Origin: Anaerolinea sp.
GTDB lineage: Bacteria > Chloroflexota > Anaerolineae > Anaerolineales > Villigracilaceae
Assembly (NCBI GenBank): GCA_020720965.1
Contig: DYNS01000028.1
Coordinates: 1 to 14,290, forward strand
Direction of reading: 5' to 3'
DNA length: 14,290 nucleotides
Position numbers and translations under genes: made by a program. Each line of letters opens with the position of its first letter. Positions within the stretch are counted from its first letter, which is position 1. The notes below the pieces were generated by a model that was not told the origin of the DNA, made no database searches, and was given only the letters and a program-made list of their open reading frames with translations. This document shows, one piece after another, positions 1 to 7,515 of the stretch.

Positions 1-97
1 CGGGCGCTGTAACCGTAACCGGGGCGGGAGCAGGGGCGCAGGCAGCCAACAGCGTGGCAATTGCCCCCAAAACGGCGAACAGGCGGCGGGTGGGCAT
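1..97 (-). CDS. Lipoprotein, N-terminal part (gene runs off the window)
   Basis: Only the first 32 codons are visible. They read as a lipoprotein signal peptide: basic start (Arg4, Arg5), hydrophobic core at about residues 6-17, and lipobox Leu17-Ala18-Ala19-Cys20. An Ala/Pro-rich stretch and then a Val/Thr stretch follow, like the flexible linker behind the lipid-anchored cysteine in many Chloroflexota lipoproteins. The mature protein would sit on the outer face of the cytoplasmic membrane. The ATG at 97 is supported by a GGAGAG Shine-Dalgarno about five bases upstream. The gene starts 13 bases after the stop of the DUF1232 gene, so the two are probably cotranscribed. The functional domain lies outside the window, so no function can be given. 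Confidence 0.75.
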   Translation of the reverse strand, partial: MPTRRLFAVLGAIATLLAACAPAPAPVTVTAP

Positions 98-110
98 GAT
101 TCTCTCCGGG

Positions 111-485
111 TTAAAGGTCGCGGGCTTCGCCATCCACAACTTCTTCTTCTGGCGGGGCGGGGGGTTGGGATTCTTCCTGCACTACGCTGTTATTGCTCAC
201 CAAATCGCGCAGGTGTTGGCGGACGACTTCGGTGGGGCACATTTCGATGAAGAAGTAGATGCCCATAGAGACAATGGCGACATCGTCCAATGCGCCGATG
301 ACGGGGAAGACCATGCCGGGGGCTAAATCTACTGGCGAGAGCAGGTAAGCAAGCGCTCCAACTGGCAAAATTTTGGCAAGCAGGCTTACGCGCTTGTCGC
401 CCATGAGGCGCAGAACGAGTTTGGAGCGCAGGGTGAGGTCTTGCAAGAGGTTGCCCTGAGAAGGGACAATCGGTTTATCGTTCAT
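111..485 (-). CDS. DUF1232 / YkvA-family small membrane protein
   Basis: A 124-residue protein with the hallmark of the DUF1232 (YkvA) family: a hydrophobic segment at about residues 33-80 with Leu-Ser-Pro-Val-Asp-Leu at 49-54, Pro61-Val-Ile-Gly-Ala-Leu, and Asp67-Asp68 followed by a second hydrophobic stretch. The family is widespread and has no established biochemical role. The C-terminal 25 residues are Pro/Glu-rich and look disordered. The ATG at 485 has a strong AAAGGAG ribosome binding site seven bases upstream. It is the first gene of a minus-strand unit that continues into the lipoprotein, and is divergent from the glycan operon. Family assignment is confident; role unknown. Confidence 0.85.
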   Translation of the reverse strand: MNDKPIVPSQGNLLQDLTLRSKLVLRLMGDKRVSLLAKILPVGALAYLLSPVDLAPGMVFPVIGALDDVAIVSMGIYFFIEMCPTEVVRQHLRDLVSNNSVVQEESQPPAPPEEEVVDGEARDL

Positions 486-653
486 ACAAATCTCCTTTTT
501 GGGGCATTGGCGGGCTGAGAAACCTATTGTAAACGACTCTTTCTCTGCCGCCGGGCTGGGATTGTATTTACGCCGCTTGCGGTAAAATGTTTCTCTGTTT
601 CGTTTTGCATTTTTCCGCCTTCCCTGGCGGGTTGGAGTTTTGTTTTTTTACCC
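486..653. promoter_or_regulatory. Divergent intergenic region with candidate promoters
   Basis: This 168-base gap separates the minus-strand DUF1232 gene from the ten-gene plus-strand block, so it should hold promoters for both. For the plus strand, TAAAAT at 583-588 is a plausible -10 element, with TTGTAT at 562-567 as a poor -35 (15-base spacer). For the minus strand, TACAAT at 526-531 could be a -10, leaving a leader of about 35 bases. An imperfect palindrome at 567-586 (TTTA, two unpaired bases, CCGC, TT, GCGG, TAAA) overlaps the plus-strand candidate and could be an operator or chance. No terminator or small gene was seen. The promoter calls are weak pattern matches. Confidence 0.3.
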
Positions 654-1529
654 ATGCCTACCCTAAAAAATCGTTCCTTTTGGCTGCGCCTGCTTGGTTC
701 GGCGCTTTCTGGCGGGCTGATTGTTGTTCTGCTGGCGCAAAACTGGCAGAACGTCCTCGCCGCTCTTCGGCAGGTGACGGCAGCAGATTTGCTGCTTGCG
801 CTGGGGCTGGTTTTTGCCTCCCGCCTGTTTACGGTTGCCCGCTGGCACACCCTTTTACGCGCCGGGGGGCTGCCCATCTCCTTTGGCGAGTCTCTTTCTC
901 TGACCTTTACGGGGCTGTTTGCCTCCAACTTTTTGCCCACCACCATCGGCGGGGATGCGGTGCGCCTGGCGGGCATTACCCAACGCGGTTACGATGGCGC
1001 GGTTGCCCTCGCCTCCCTCGCCGCCGACCGGCTGGTGAACATGGCGGGGATGTCGCTGGCTGCGCCGCTGGGTCTGTGGCAGGTTTGGGGCGCAAGCCAA
1101 GCGTTTGTCCGGCCCGCCTTTGCCCAAAAAATTTGGGGCTTTCTGCGCCGCACAGCCGCCTCGCTCACCCTTTGGCTGCACAAACCGCAATCTCTTGCCC
1201 TCTCCTTCCTATTTGCGCTGGCGCACATGCTTTGCATGTTCTCGGCGAATTATGTCTTGCTGCACGCCCTGGGCGGGGAACTACCCCTGTGGCGCATCAT
1301 CGGCTTGTTTAGCCTGTCCTACTTCATCGGCTTGCTGCCCGTATCCGTCAACGGCTATGGCTGGCAGGAATTCGCCACCTCCAGCCTGCTGGCAACCCTG
1401 GGCGGTGTGGACCTTTCCGTCAGCGCCACTGTAGCCATCTTTCACCGCCTGCTCATGCTCACCGCAAGCCTGCCGGGGGCGCTCACCCTGCCGGGCATTA
1501 TGGCAGCCATGCAAAAACAAGATGAATAG
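654..1529 (+). CDS. Flippase-like LPG_synthase_TM (UPF0104/YbhN/AglD) membrane protein, copy 1
   Basis: A 291-residue polytopic membrane protein of the lysylphosphatidylglycerol synthase TM-domain family (PF03706; UPF0104). Visible signatures are Arg63-Trp64 ending the second hydrophobic segment, Ser91-Asn-Phe-Leu-Pro ... Gly-Gly-Asp101 then Arg104, Asp125-Arg-Leu, and Leu228-Pro-Val-Ser-Val-Asn-Gly with Gln238-Glu239. Members without the C-terminal aminoacyltransferase domain, like this one, are usually found with glycosyltransferases and are suspected lipid or glycolipid translocases. The ATG is the only sensible start in frame, but its only Shine-Dalgarno-like sequence (GGAG at 634-637) is about 16 bases upstream, unusually far. 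It is the first gene of the plus-strand block, overlaps the next gene by 8 bases, and is a clear paralogue of the gene at 3504. Transport function is inferred from the family. Confidence 0.85.
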   Translation: MPTLKNRSFWLRLLGSALSGGLIVVLLAQNWQNVLAALRQVTAADLLLALGLVFASRLFTVARWHTLLRAGGLPISFGESLSLTFTGLFASNFLPTTIGGDAVRLAGITQRGYDGAVALASLAADRLVNMAGMSLAAPLGLWQVWGASQAFVRPAFAQKIWGFLRRTAASLTLWLHKPQSLALSFLFALAHMLCMFSANYVLLHALGGELPLWRIIGLFSLSYFIGLLPVSVNGYGWQEFATSSLLATLGGVDLSVSATVAIFHRLLMLTASLPGALTLPGIMAAMQKQDE

Positions 1530-3507
1530 CCCCAAAGCCTTCTGGCAAACCAGCCTCGCCCTCACCTTTGCCGCCAACCTCGCCATCCTTGCCTTTTCCT
1601 GGGCGCGCTGGCAGGAGATTGGCGTTATTCTGCACCGCTCGGTGTGGGGGTTGGCGCTGCTGCTCTACCTGGCAGTTATCTTTGGCAGTCTCTTTTTGTG
1701 GCGTTGGATGGAAAAAAGCCCCCGCGCCCCCGCCCTGCTGAACTGGCTGGAGCAAAACCCCCGCCCCGCCGCCCTCTGGATTCCCCTTGGCGGGATCCTG
1801 TTCGCCGGTATCATCCTGCTCTTACCCTGGCTCAAATTCACCTGGCGGGTGGGCGAAGTCGTTAAAAAAAGCACCCAAGACCCGGTTCTAACCACCATCC
1901 TGTTCTATTGGCTTGCCTGGTGGGTTCTACTTTTGGCGGCAGGGGCGCTAAAGGTTGCCCTGCGAACCCGCTGGCAGGCAGGCTTCGCCGCCGCCGCCCT
2001 GGGCATGGGGCTTGCCTACGAGGTCTATAATCGCCTGCAAGCCGTTACAAACTACCCCTTCTCGCTGGGCTGGTCGGAGACAAGCCGTTACTTTTACGCC
2101 TCGCTCTTCTTTGCCGATTCGCTCTACGGGCAGGCGATGCCGCTTTCCACCCTGCACCCCACCCGTTACTTTCTGCAATCATTGGCGTTTCTCTTTCCCT
2201 CCTGGGGATTGGTGGAACACCGCGCCTGGCAGGTCTTTTTGTGGCTCTTCCTCACCGGCTTAACGGCTTGGGCGCTGGTGAGAAGGTTTCAGTCAGCGGA
2301 GAGACAGCCCGGCTACCCAACCCCCTTCCTCGTCATCTTCTTCTTTTTATACTTCCTGCGGGTGGGGATTTACTATCACCTCCTGCCCATGCTCCTTTTA
2401 CCGCTCTGGCTGGTTTCGGCTCGGCATCCCTGGCGCTCTCTGGCGGCGGTGATAGCCGCCTCGCTGTGGGCGGGGGTGAGCCGGGTCAACTGGTTCCCCG
2501 TCCCCGCCATGCTTGCCATTGCCCTCTACCTGCTGGAAGAACCCCTCGCCGGGCGCAAATGGACGGATTACCTGCATCTGCCCACCCTGTGGGGCGGAGC
2601 GGGGCTGGTTTCTGCGCTGGCGGCACAAGCGGCGTACATTCCCCTTTCCGGCAATGCCGCCAATGCCGGGGCATTTGCTTCCAGCTTTACCTCGGATTTG
2701 CTCTGGTATCGGCTTTTTCCCAATGAGTTGTATCCGCTGGGGGTGCTGGGCGGCATTCTGCTGGTGAGCGCCCCGCTGCTGATTGTCGCCTTCCGCGCCC
2801 CATTGCGGAGGGGTGAAACTCTGTCCCGTTGGCTGCTGTGGCTTATGCTGGCAATTTTGTTTTTGGGCGGTTTGGTCGTAAGCGTAAAAATTGGCGGCGG
2901 CGGCGACCTGCATAACATGGACGCTTTTGCCGCCCTGCTGGGGCTGGTAGCCATGTTCGGGTTGGGGAGCCAGAATCAGCCCGGTAAAACCGAGCATCAG
3001 AAGCAGGTTCTGCCCGGTTGGGGGTGGGTTGCTGCGGCGCTGATTCTGCCCCTCGCTTTCAGCATCCCCGCCTTAAAACCCCGTCCTTCCTATCTCCCGG
3101 ATTGGAATAACGCCAACCTGGCTCAACTGAAGACCCTGGTGGAAGGCACAGCCGGGGAGACGCTTTTTATTAACGAAAGACACCTGGTGACCTTTGGCGA
3201 GATTGATGTGCCGATGGTGGCAGAGTATGAGAACGTTTTTTTGATGGAGATGGCAATGAGTGGCAATGAAAAGGCGTTGGAGCAGTTTTACGAAGACCTG
3301 CGCTCGCATCGCTTTGGGCTGATTGTGGCAGGCAAGCAAAATGTGGGAATAAAAGAAGAAGGCGCGTTTGCGGAGGAAAATAACGCCTGGAATACGCGCA
3401 TTTCTCCGTTTATTTTGTGCTATTACGAGCCTATTACCTTGCTGGAGCCAGACCGCAGCCGCATTGAGGTCTTTGCGCCCCGCGCCCTGCCGGGAGTTTG
3501 CCCATGA
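1522..3507 (+). CDS. Large polytopic membrane protein, GT-C-like glycosyltransferase candidate 1
   Basis: A 661-residue protein with many hydrophobic segments from residue 9 to about 515 and a hydrophilic C-terminal domain at about 525-661. Size and shape (multi-pass core, soluble tail) resemble GT-C glycosyltransferases, which use polyprenyl-phosphate sugars outside the membrane. A possible catalytic-loop acid is Glu186 in Gly-Trp-Ser-Glu followed by an aromatic-rich stretch, but about five membrane segments precede it, whereas classical GT-C enzymes have the acid after the first. A second noticeable motif is Lys-Ile-Gly-Gly-Gly-Gly-Asp-Leu-His-Asn at 456-465. The start codon lies inside the stop region of the previous gene (8-base overlap), and the gene ends in an ATGA overlap with the next flippase-like gene, so all three are probably translationally coupled. 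An uncharacterised membrane protein is the conservative call. Confidence 0.7.
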   Translation: MNSPKAFWQTSLALTFAANLAILAFSWARWQEIGVILHRSVWGLALLLYLAVIFGSLFLWRWMEKSPRAPALLNWLEQNPRPAALWIPLGGILFAGIILLLPWLKFTWRVGEVVKKSTQDPVLTTILFYWLAWWVLLLAAGALKVALRTRWQAGFAAAALGMGLAYEVYNRLQAVTNYPFSLGWSETSRYFYASLFFADSLYGQAMPLSTLHPTRYFLQSLAFLFPSWGLVEHRAWQVFLWLFLTGLTAWALVRRFQSAERQPGYPTPFLVIFFFLYFLRVGIYYHLLPMLLLPLWLVSARHPWRSLAAVIAASLWAGVSRVNWFPVPAMLAIALYLLEEPLAGRKWTDYLHLPTLWGGAGLVSALAAQAAYIPLSGNAANAGAFASSFTSDLLWYRLFPNELYPLGVLGGILLVSAPLLIVAFRAPLRRGETLSRWLLWLMLAILFLGGLVVSVKIGGGGDLHNMDAFAALLGLVAMFGLGSQNQPGKTEHQKQVLPGWGWVAAALILPLAFSIPALKPRPSYLPDWNNANLAQLKTLVEGTAGETLFINERHLVTFGEIDVPMVAEYENVFLMEMAMSGNEKALEQFYEDLRSHRFGLIVAGKQNVGIKEEGAFAEENNAWNTRISPFILCYYEPITLLEPDRSRIEVFAPRALPGVCP

Positions 3508-4385
3508 AAACAAAAAAATGGTCTTTTTGGCTCAGGCTGGCAGGTACAAGCCTGAGTTTGGGGTTGCTGGCGGCGCTGTTGTGGAGGCTGAACTGGTCGG
3601 AGGCGCTGGCTTACCTGCAAGGGTTTAGCCCGGCGGGCATTTTGCTGACCCTGGGGTTGTACCTCGCTTCGCAGGCGTTGAATACCCTGCGCTGGTGTAC
3701 CCTGCTGTGGGGGCATGAGGTAAAGATTTCGTTCTGGCAAGCCTTCCGCATTACCTGGAGCGGGATTTTTGCCTCCAATTTTCTGCCTTCCACCATCGGC
3801 GGGGATGGGCTGCGGCTTGCCGCCATTCTGCCCCATACCGGCGGCAACGTCTCGGTGGCGGTGGGTTCGGTGGCATTGGACAGGCTGACGAATATGGCTG
3901 CCATGGCTTGCTTTTTGCCCGCTCCCCTGCTGACCTTTGGCGAGGCTTTGCCGGGTTTGCTCAGTTTGACCCTGCCGGGGAGCTTGGGCAAGGTCTTTCC
4001 CTCGGTGGGCAAGGCGCTGCAAGAGTGGGCAAACCGCCCGGCGGCTTTAGGCTGGGCTTTGCTGGCGGCTTTTCCTTCCAACCTGGTGTTTATGCTGGCG
4101 GCGTTTACGGTGGCGAGACAGCTGGGCATGGAAGTCTCTTTTTGGCAGGTGATGGCGGTTCAGACCGTTACCTACTTTCTTTCGGTTCTGCCCATCTCGA
4201 TTAACGGACTGGGGGTGCGGGAGGTGACATATACGACCCTCTTTGCGGCGTTGGGAGTCTCGTTGGAACAAGCCTCCGCGCTGGCGGTTCTGACCCGCTT
4301 CTTCATCCTGCTCATCACCCTGCCGGGGGCGCTGTGGGTTGGCTCACTGGGCAGCCCTGCGGGGCAGAAGGCGCAGGACGCATGA
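3504..4385 (+). CDS. Flippase-like LPG_synthase_TM (UPF0104/YbhN/AglD) membrane protein, copy 2
   Basis: A 293-residue polytopic protein of the same PF03706-type family as the gene at 654. Its Ser91-Asn-Phe-Leu-Pro-Ser-Thr-Ile-Gly-Gly-Asp101 block is at exactly the same residue position as in copy 1; Asp126-Arg-Leu-Thr-Asn-Met and Leu229-Pro-Ile-Ser-Ile-Asn-Gly with Val-Arg-Glu240 also match. Here the C-terminal motif keeps the usual Gly-x-Arg-Glu, while copy 1 has Trp-Gln-Glu. The ATG at 3504 is preferred over the in-frame TTG at 3498: it forms an ATGA overlap with the previous stop and has GGGAG seven bases upstream. It overlaps the next gene by 4 bases. A glycolipid or lipid-carrier translocation role is inferred from family and context. 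Confidence 0.87.
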   Translation: MKTKKWSFWLRLAGTSLSLGLLAALLWRLNWSEALAYLQGFSPAGILLTLGLYLASQALNTLRWCTLLWGHEVKISFWQAFRITWSGIFASNFLPSTIGGDGLRLAAILPHTGGNVSVAVGSVALDRLTNMAAMACFLPAPLLTFGEALPGLLSLTLPGSLGKVFPSVGKALQEWANRPAALGWALLAAFPSNLVFMLAAFTVARQLGMEVSFWQVMAVQTVTYFLSVLPISINGLGVREVTYTTLFAALGVSLEQASALAVLTRFFILLITLPGALWVGSLGSPAGQKAQDA

Positions 4386-5521
4386 GAATTTTGGTTCTCT
4401 CGCACGAATTCCCACCGGTTGGCGGGGGCGGCGGACGGGTGGCGCAAGACCTGGCAGGCGGGCTGGCAAAGCGCGGGCATGAGATTCACGTTTTAACGGC
4501 GCATTTGGCAGGCTTGCCCCACGAAGCGGTGCAGGATGGCGTGCGAGTCACGCGCATCCCCACCCGGCGGCAGACAGCTTTTAAGGCAGGCTTCGGCGAA
4601 ATGGCGCGATACGACCTTTCGGCAGCGCTGGCAGGCAAAAAAATAATGCAGCGCTGGAAACCAGACCTGATTCATGCTCATTTTGCCGTTCCGGCGGGGG
4701 CGGCGGCTTTTGTGCTTTCCAAACTTAGCGGCGTGCCTTATGTCCTCACCGCCCATTTGGGCGATGTCCCCGGCGCGGTGCCGGAAAAAACCGACCGCTG
4801 GTTCCGCCTGGTGTACCCGCTTACGCCTTTGCTCTGGCGCGGGGCGGCGCGGGTGGTAGCCGTGAGCGAATTTACCCGCCAAATGGCGCTCAAACATTAC
4901 CCCGTTCCCATTCGGGTCATTCACAACGGGGTAGACTTTGCCCGCCTGCCCGCCTGGCAACCCGGCGCAGGTCAGCCGCGCATTTTGTTCGCCGGGCGTT
5001 TTGTGCCGCAAAAGAACCCTCAGATGCTGGTGCAAGCCCTGCTGCACCTGAAGCGCCTGCCCTGGGTCTGCTCCATGCTGGGAGACGGTCCCCTCCTGGA
5101 CGAGGTGCGCGGGCTGGTGAACCGCGCCGGGCTGGGAGCGCGATTCTCGCTGCCCGGTTGGGTAACGCCGGAGCAGGTTTTGGCGCAAATGGCGCAAAGC
5201 GACCTGCTGGCAATGCCTTCCAGCGCGGAGGGGCTTTCGGTGGTGGGAGTGCAGGGGCTGGCAATGGGTTTGGCGCTGACCCTCAGCGAGGTGGGCGGCA
5301 ACGCCGAGCTGGTGCGCCCCGGCGAAAACGGCTTTCTCTTTGCCCCGCAGGACGAAACCGCCCTCACCAACGCCTTGGAAAATCTCCTCGCATCCCCTTC
5401 TGCGTTACAATCCGCACAGGCGCACAGCCGCCAACTGGCGCAAGCCTTTGACCTGAACCGGATTGTGGAACAATACGAAGCCCTGCTGCAAGAAGCCCTG
5501 CAAACCCCCAACACCCCCTAA
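4382..5521 (+). CDS. GT4-family (GT-B fold) glycosyltransferase, copy A
   Basis: A 379-residue GT-B enzyme. The N-terminal domain begins with the usual acceptor-side pattern (Ser-His-Glu-Phe-Pro-Pro at 7-12, then a Gly-rich loop at 14-18). Further on are Pro94-Asp-Leu-Ile-His-Ala-His, Val161-Ser-Glu-Phe-Thr and Ile180-His-Asn-Gly-Val-Asp. The donor domain starts with Leu202-Phe-Ala-Gly-Arg-Phe and has Gly234-Asp-Gly-Pro. The family's E-x7-E motif is altered: Glu283-Gly-Leu-Ser-Val-Val-Gly-Val-Gln291, with Gln at the second acidic position. The ATG at 4382 overlaps the preceding stop (ATGA). An in-frame extension to 4334 exists but lies wholly inside the upstream gene. It probably transfers a nucleotide-activated sugar at the cytoplasmic face; the sugar cannot be told. 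Confidence 0.9.
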   Translation: MRILVLSHEFPPVGGGGGRVAQDLAGGLAKRGHEIHVLTAHLAGLPHEAVQDGVRVTRIPTRRQTAFKAGFGEMARYDLSAALAGKKIMQRWKPDLIHAHFAVPAGAAAFVLSKLSGVPYVLTAHLGDVPGAVPEKTDRWFRLVYPLTPLLWRGAARVVAVSEFTRQMALKHYPVPIRVIHNGVDFARLPAWQPGAGQPRILFAGRFVPQKNPQMLVQALLHLKRLPWVCSMLGDGPLLDEVRGLVNRAGLGARFSLPGWVTPEQVLAQMAQSDLLAMPSSAEGLSVVGVQGLAMGLALTLSEVGGNAELVRPGENGFLFAPQDETALTNALENLLASPSALQSAQAHSRQLAQAFDLNRIVEQYEALLQEALQTPNTP

Positions 5522-5530
5522 ACCTCTGCC

Positions 5531-7507
5531 ATGTACCTTTTCTCGGAACTCTCCCCCCTGCCTCTCCTCATCCTGCTCACCCTGTGGGCTTTGGGCGGAT
5601 ACCTACTCCTGCGCCCTCTCGCCCTGCCCGCACACGAGCGCGGATTGGCAGGGCTGGGCTTGGGGCTGACGGTTGCCTCCCTGCTTGCCAACCTGCTCGG
5701 CCGATTTTTACCCGTCAGCCTCGCCTTTTGGCTCTCCGCCGCCCTCACCCTGGGGCTGGGAATTCTCTTTTCTTTGCCCTTGCGCCCCTCCTGGGGCAAA
5801 ACGCCCCTGCGAATGCCCTGGCAATGGGCTGGCTTCGCCGCCCTTGCCCTGCTCCTTACCCTGGTGGGGCGAGGCTTGGGCATTTTTGACGACTACCAAA
5901 ACCTGCCCCAAATTTCCAGCATGGCGCTGGGCGACCTGCCTCCCCACTTTGTGTACGACCCTCGCCTGTTGTGGAGTTATCACTACTTCTTACTGCTCAC
6001 CGCCGCCCAGTTTACCCGCCTAGCAAACGCCCCGGTTTGGACGGCGCTGGACCTGGCACGCGGGCTGACTCTGGCGCTGACTCTCTTCTACGCCGGTTTT
6101 TTGGCGCTGCGCCTTACCCAAAACCGTTTGCTGGCGTTTGCCTCCGCCGGGTTTCTCTTCTTTGTGGGCGGCGCGCGCTGGATTTTGCTGCTCCTGCCTG
6201 CCAGTCTCCTCAGCCGAATCTCCGCCTCGGTGCAGATGATTGGCTCCGGGGCAGATACAGCCCCCTCCCTCGCGCTGGCGCTGACAAAATATTGGAAAAT
6301 TCAGGGGCTGCCTCCCCTCCCCTTCCCCTTTGTGTACGGCTCCGGCTTAGACCCCTCCCTCACCCTGGCACAAGCCGGTTACGGGGCGAGTATGTTCATG
6401 CTGGTTTTGCTGGCGATACTGACAGCGCAAGGCAAAGAAGGCTGGCGCAAACAAGCAATTTTGGCAATTTTGCTGGCAGCGCTGGCGTTGGCAAATGAAG
6501 TAACCTTCGCCTTTTTGTATGCCGGGTTGGGCGCGGCGCTGGCGGCTTGGATGTTCTCGCGGCGCAGGCTGGCTTTACCCGCCTCCCTGCTGGGGTCACT
6601 GCCCGCCTGGTTGGGCGGAGCCGCCCTGGCTTTGGTGCAGGGCGGGGTGCTCACCGGCGTGCTAATGGGGCTGACGGCAGAAAAAACCGGGGCAGACGCT
6701 TTATACAAGGTCTCGTTTTTACTGCGTCTCCCAACGGTGCTTTCGGCGCATGTTGGCGCTCTCTCCCTCCTCAACCCCTGGCATTGGCTGGTCATTTTGG
6801 CAGAAACCGGCTTGGTCATATTTTCCCTGCCCTGGGCGCTGCGCCACGCCTGGCGACTGGCAAATCGTGAAGAATGGCTGGAAGCCGCCTGGGGTTTTTC
6901 CATCCTCCCCAGCCTGGCGACCATCTTTATGGAATACACCGGCAACGCCGGACCCACCGCCCTCTCGCGCATGACGGCGCACTTTTTAGTAATCCTAAAA
7001 ATCTACGCCCTGCCGCTTTTATGGCTTTGGGCAAAAGAAAAGTCGGAAGGCGCAAAAATGACCCTGGCAGGCTGGGCGTTTGCCGCCGCCTTTAGCGGGG
7101 TTTCTCTGTTTGGGCTGCAATTAAGCGGCTTGCCCAACCCGGTCTATGCCGAGTTCCTCAGCGTGGCGGACGCGAAAATGTACGCCCGCCACTGGGGAAC
7201 CTTGCAACCTGGTGCTTGGGTCTTTGACCCCAACCCCACCCGCGCAACCACTGTTCTGGGGCTGCACAGCCTCTCCGGGCAGAATTACGGACCGCCCACC
7301 TACCCGGAATGGCTCGCCCTCGCCGAAGACCCCTCCCCCGCCGCCCTCCATGCCGCCGGATTCCGCTACGCCTACCTGGATGCACCCTACTGGCGCAAAT
7401 ACGCCGACCACTTCACCATCGACTGCGTAGTTGTGTTAGACGACCTGCAAGAAAACCAAGCCGAGCGCCGCCTGCTGCTGGATTTAAGCGCCTGCCCGGC
7501 AGAGTAA
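5531..7507 (+). CDS. Large polytopic membrane protein, GT-C-like candidate 2
   Basis: A 658-residue integral membrane protein with hydrophobic segments from residue 8 to about 545 and a hydrophilic C-terminal tail. After roughly four N-terminal membrane segments comes a loop with Phe119-Asp-Asp-Tyr122 and, downstream, Tyr150-His-Tyr-Phe. This acidic-aromatic arrangement resembles the first-loop acids of GT-C glycosyltransferases, though later in the chain than usual. The C-terminal part contains Ala-Gly-Phe-Arg-Tyr-Ala-Tyr-Leu-Asp, a small soluble domain as often seen at the end of such proteins. It follows the GT4 gene by 9 bases without a visible Shine-Dalgarno, so translation probably depends on coupling. 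I see no clear sequence match to the polytopic protein at 1522; similarity is in architecture. Function is inference. Confidence 0.68.
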   Translation: MYLFSELSPLPLLILLTLWALGGYLLLRPLALPAHERGLAGLGLGLTVASLLANLLGRFLPVSLAFWLSAALTLGLGILFSLPLRPSWGKTPLRMPWQWAGFAALALLLTLVGRGLGIFDDYQNLPQISSMALGDLPPHFVYDPRLLWSYHYFLLLTAAQFTRLANAPVWTALDLARGLTLALTLFYAGFLALRLTQNRLLAFASAGFLFFVGGARWILLLLPASLLSRISASVQMIGSGADTAPSLALALTKYWKIQGLPPLPFPFVYGSGLDPSLTLAQAGYGASMFMLVLLAILTAQGKEGWRKQAILAILLAALALANEVTFAFLYAGLGAALAAWMFSRRRLALPASLLGSLPAWLGGAALALVQGGVLTGVLMGLTAEKTGADALYKVSFLLRLPTVLSAHVGALSLLNPWHWLVILAETGLVIFSLPWALRHAWRLANREEWLEAAWGFSILPSLATIFMEYTGNAGPTALSRMTAHFLVILKIYALPLLWLWAKEKSEGAKMTLAGWAFAAAFSGVSLFGLQLSGLPNPVYAEFLSVADAKMYARHWGTLQPGAWVFDPNPTRATTVLGLHSLSGQNYGPPTYPEWLALAEDPSPAALHAAGFRYAYLDAPYWRKYADHFTIDCVVVLDDLQENQAERRLLLDLSACPAE

Positions 7508-7515
7508 CCCCCCCC

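Noticed and set aside
54..326. 90-codon plus-strand open frame at the left edge
   Set aside because: It lies antisense to the DUF1232 gene and the lipoprotein start, both of which have good ribosome binding sites and recognisable protein features.
587..1312. 241-codon plus-strand open frame overlapping the first flippase-like gene
   Set aside because: Out-of-frame shadow of the gene at 654, which carries the family motifs; the shadow is Cys/Arg/Pro-rich without any domain.
2398..2997. 199-codon minus-strand open frame
   Set aside because: Gln/Pro-rich antisense shadow of the polytopic membrane protein gene at 1522.
7309..7515. N-terminal extension of the second GT4 gene
   Set aside because: Reads as Arg/Pro-rich sequence inside the preceding gene; the GTG at 7516 begins exactly at the first GT-B strand.
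7508..7515. Phase-variable homopolymer tract
   Set aside because: The C-run is between genes; a length change would not alter a reading frame, and no promoter is there.
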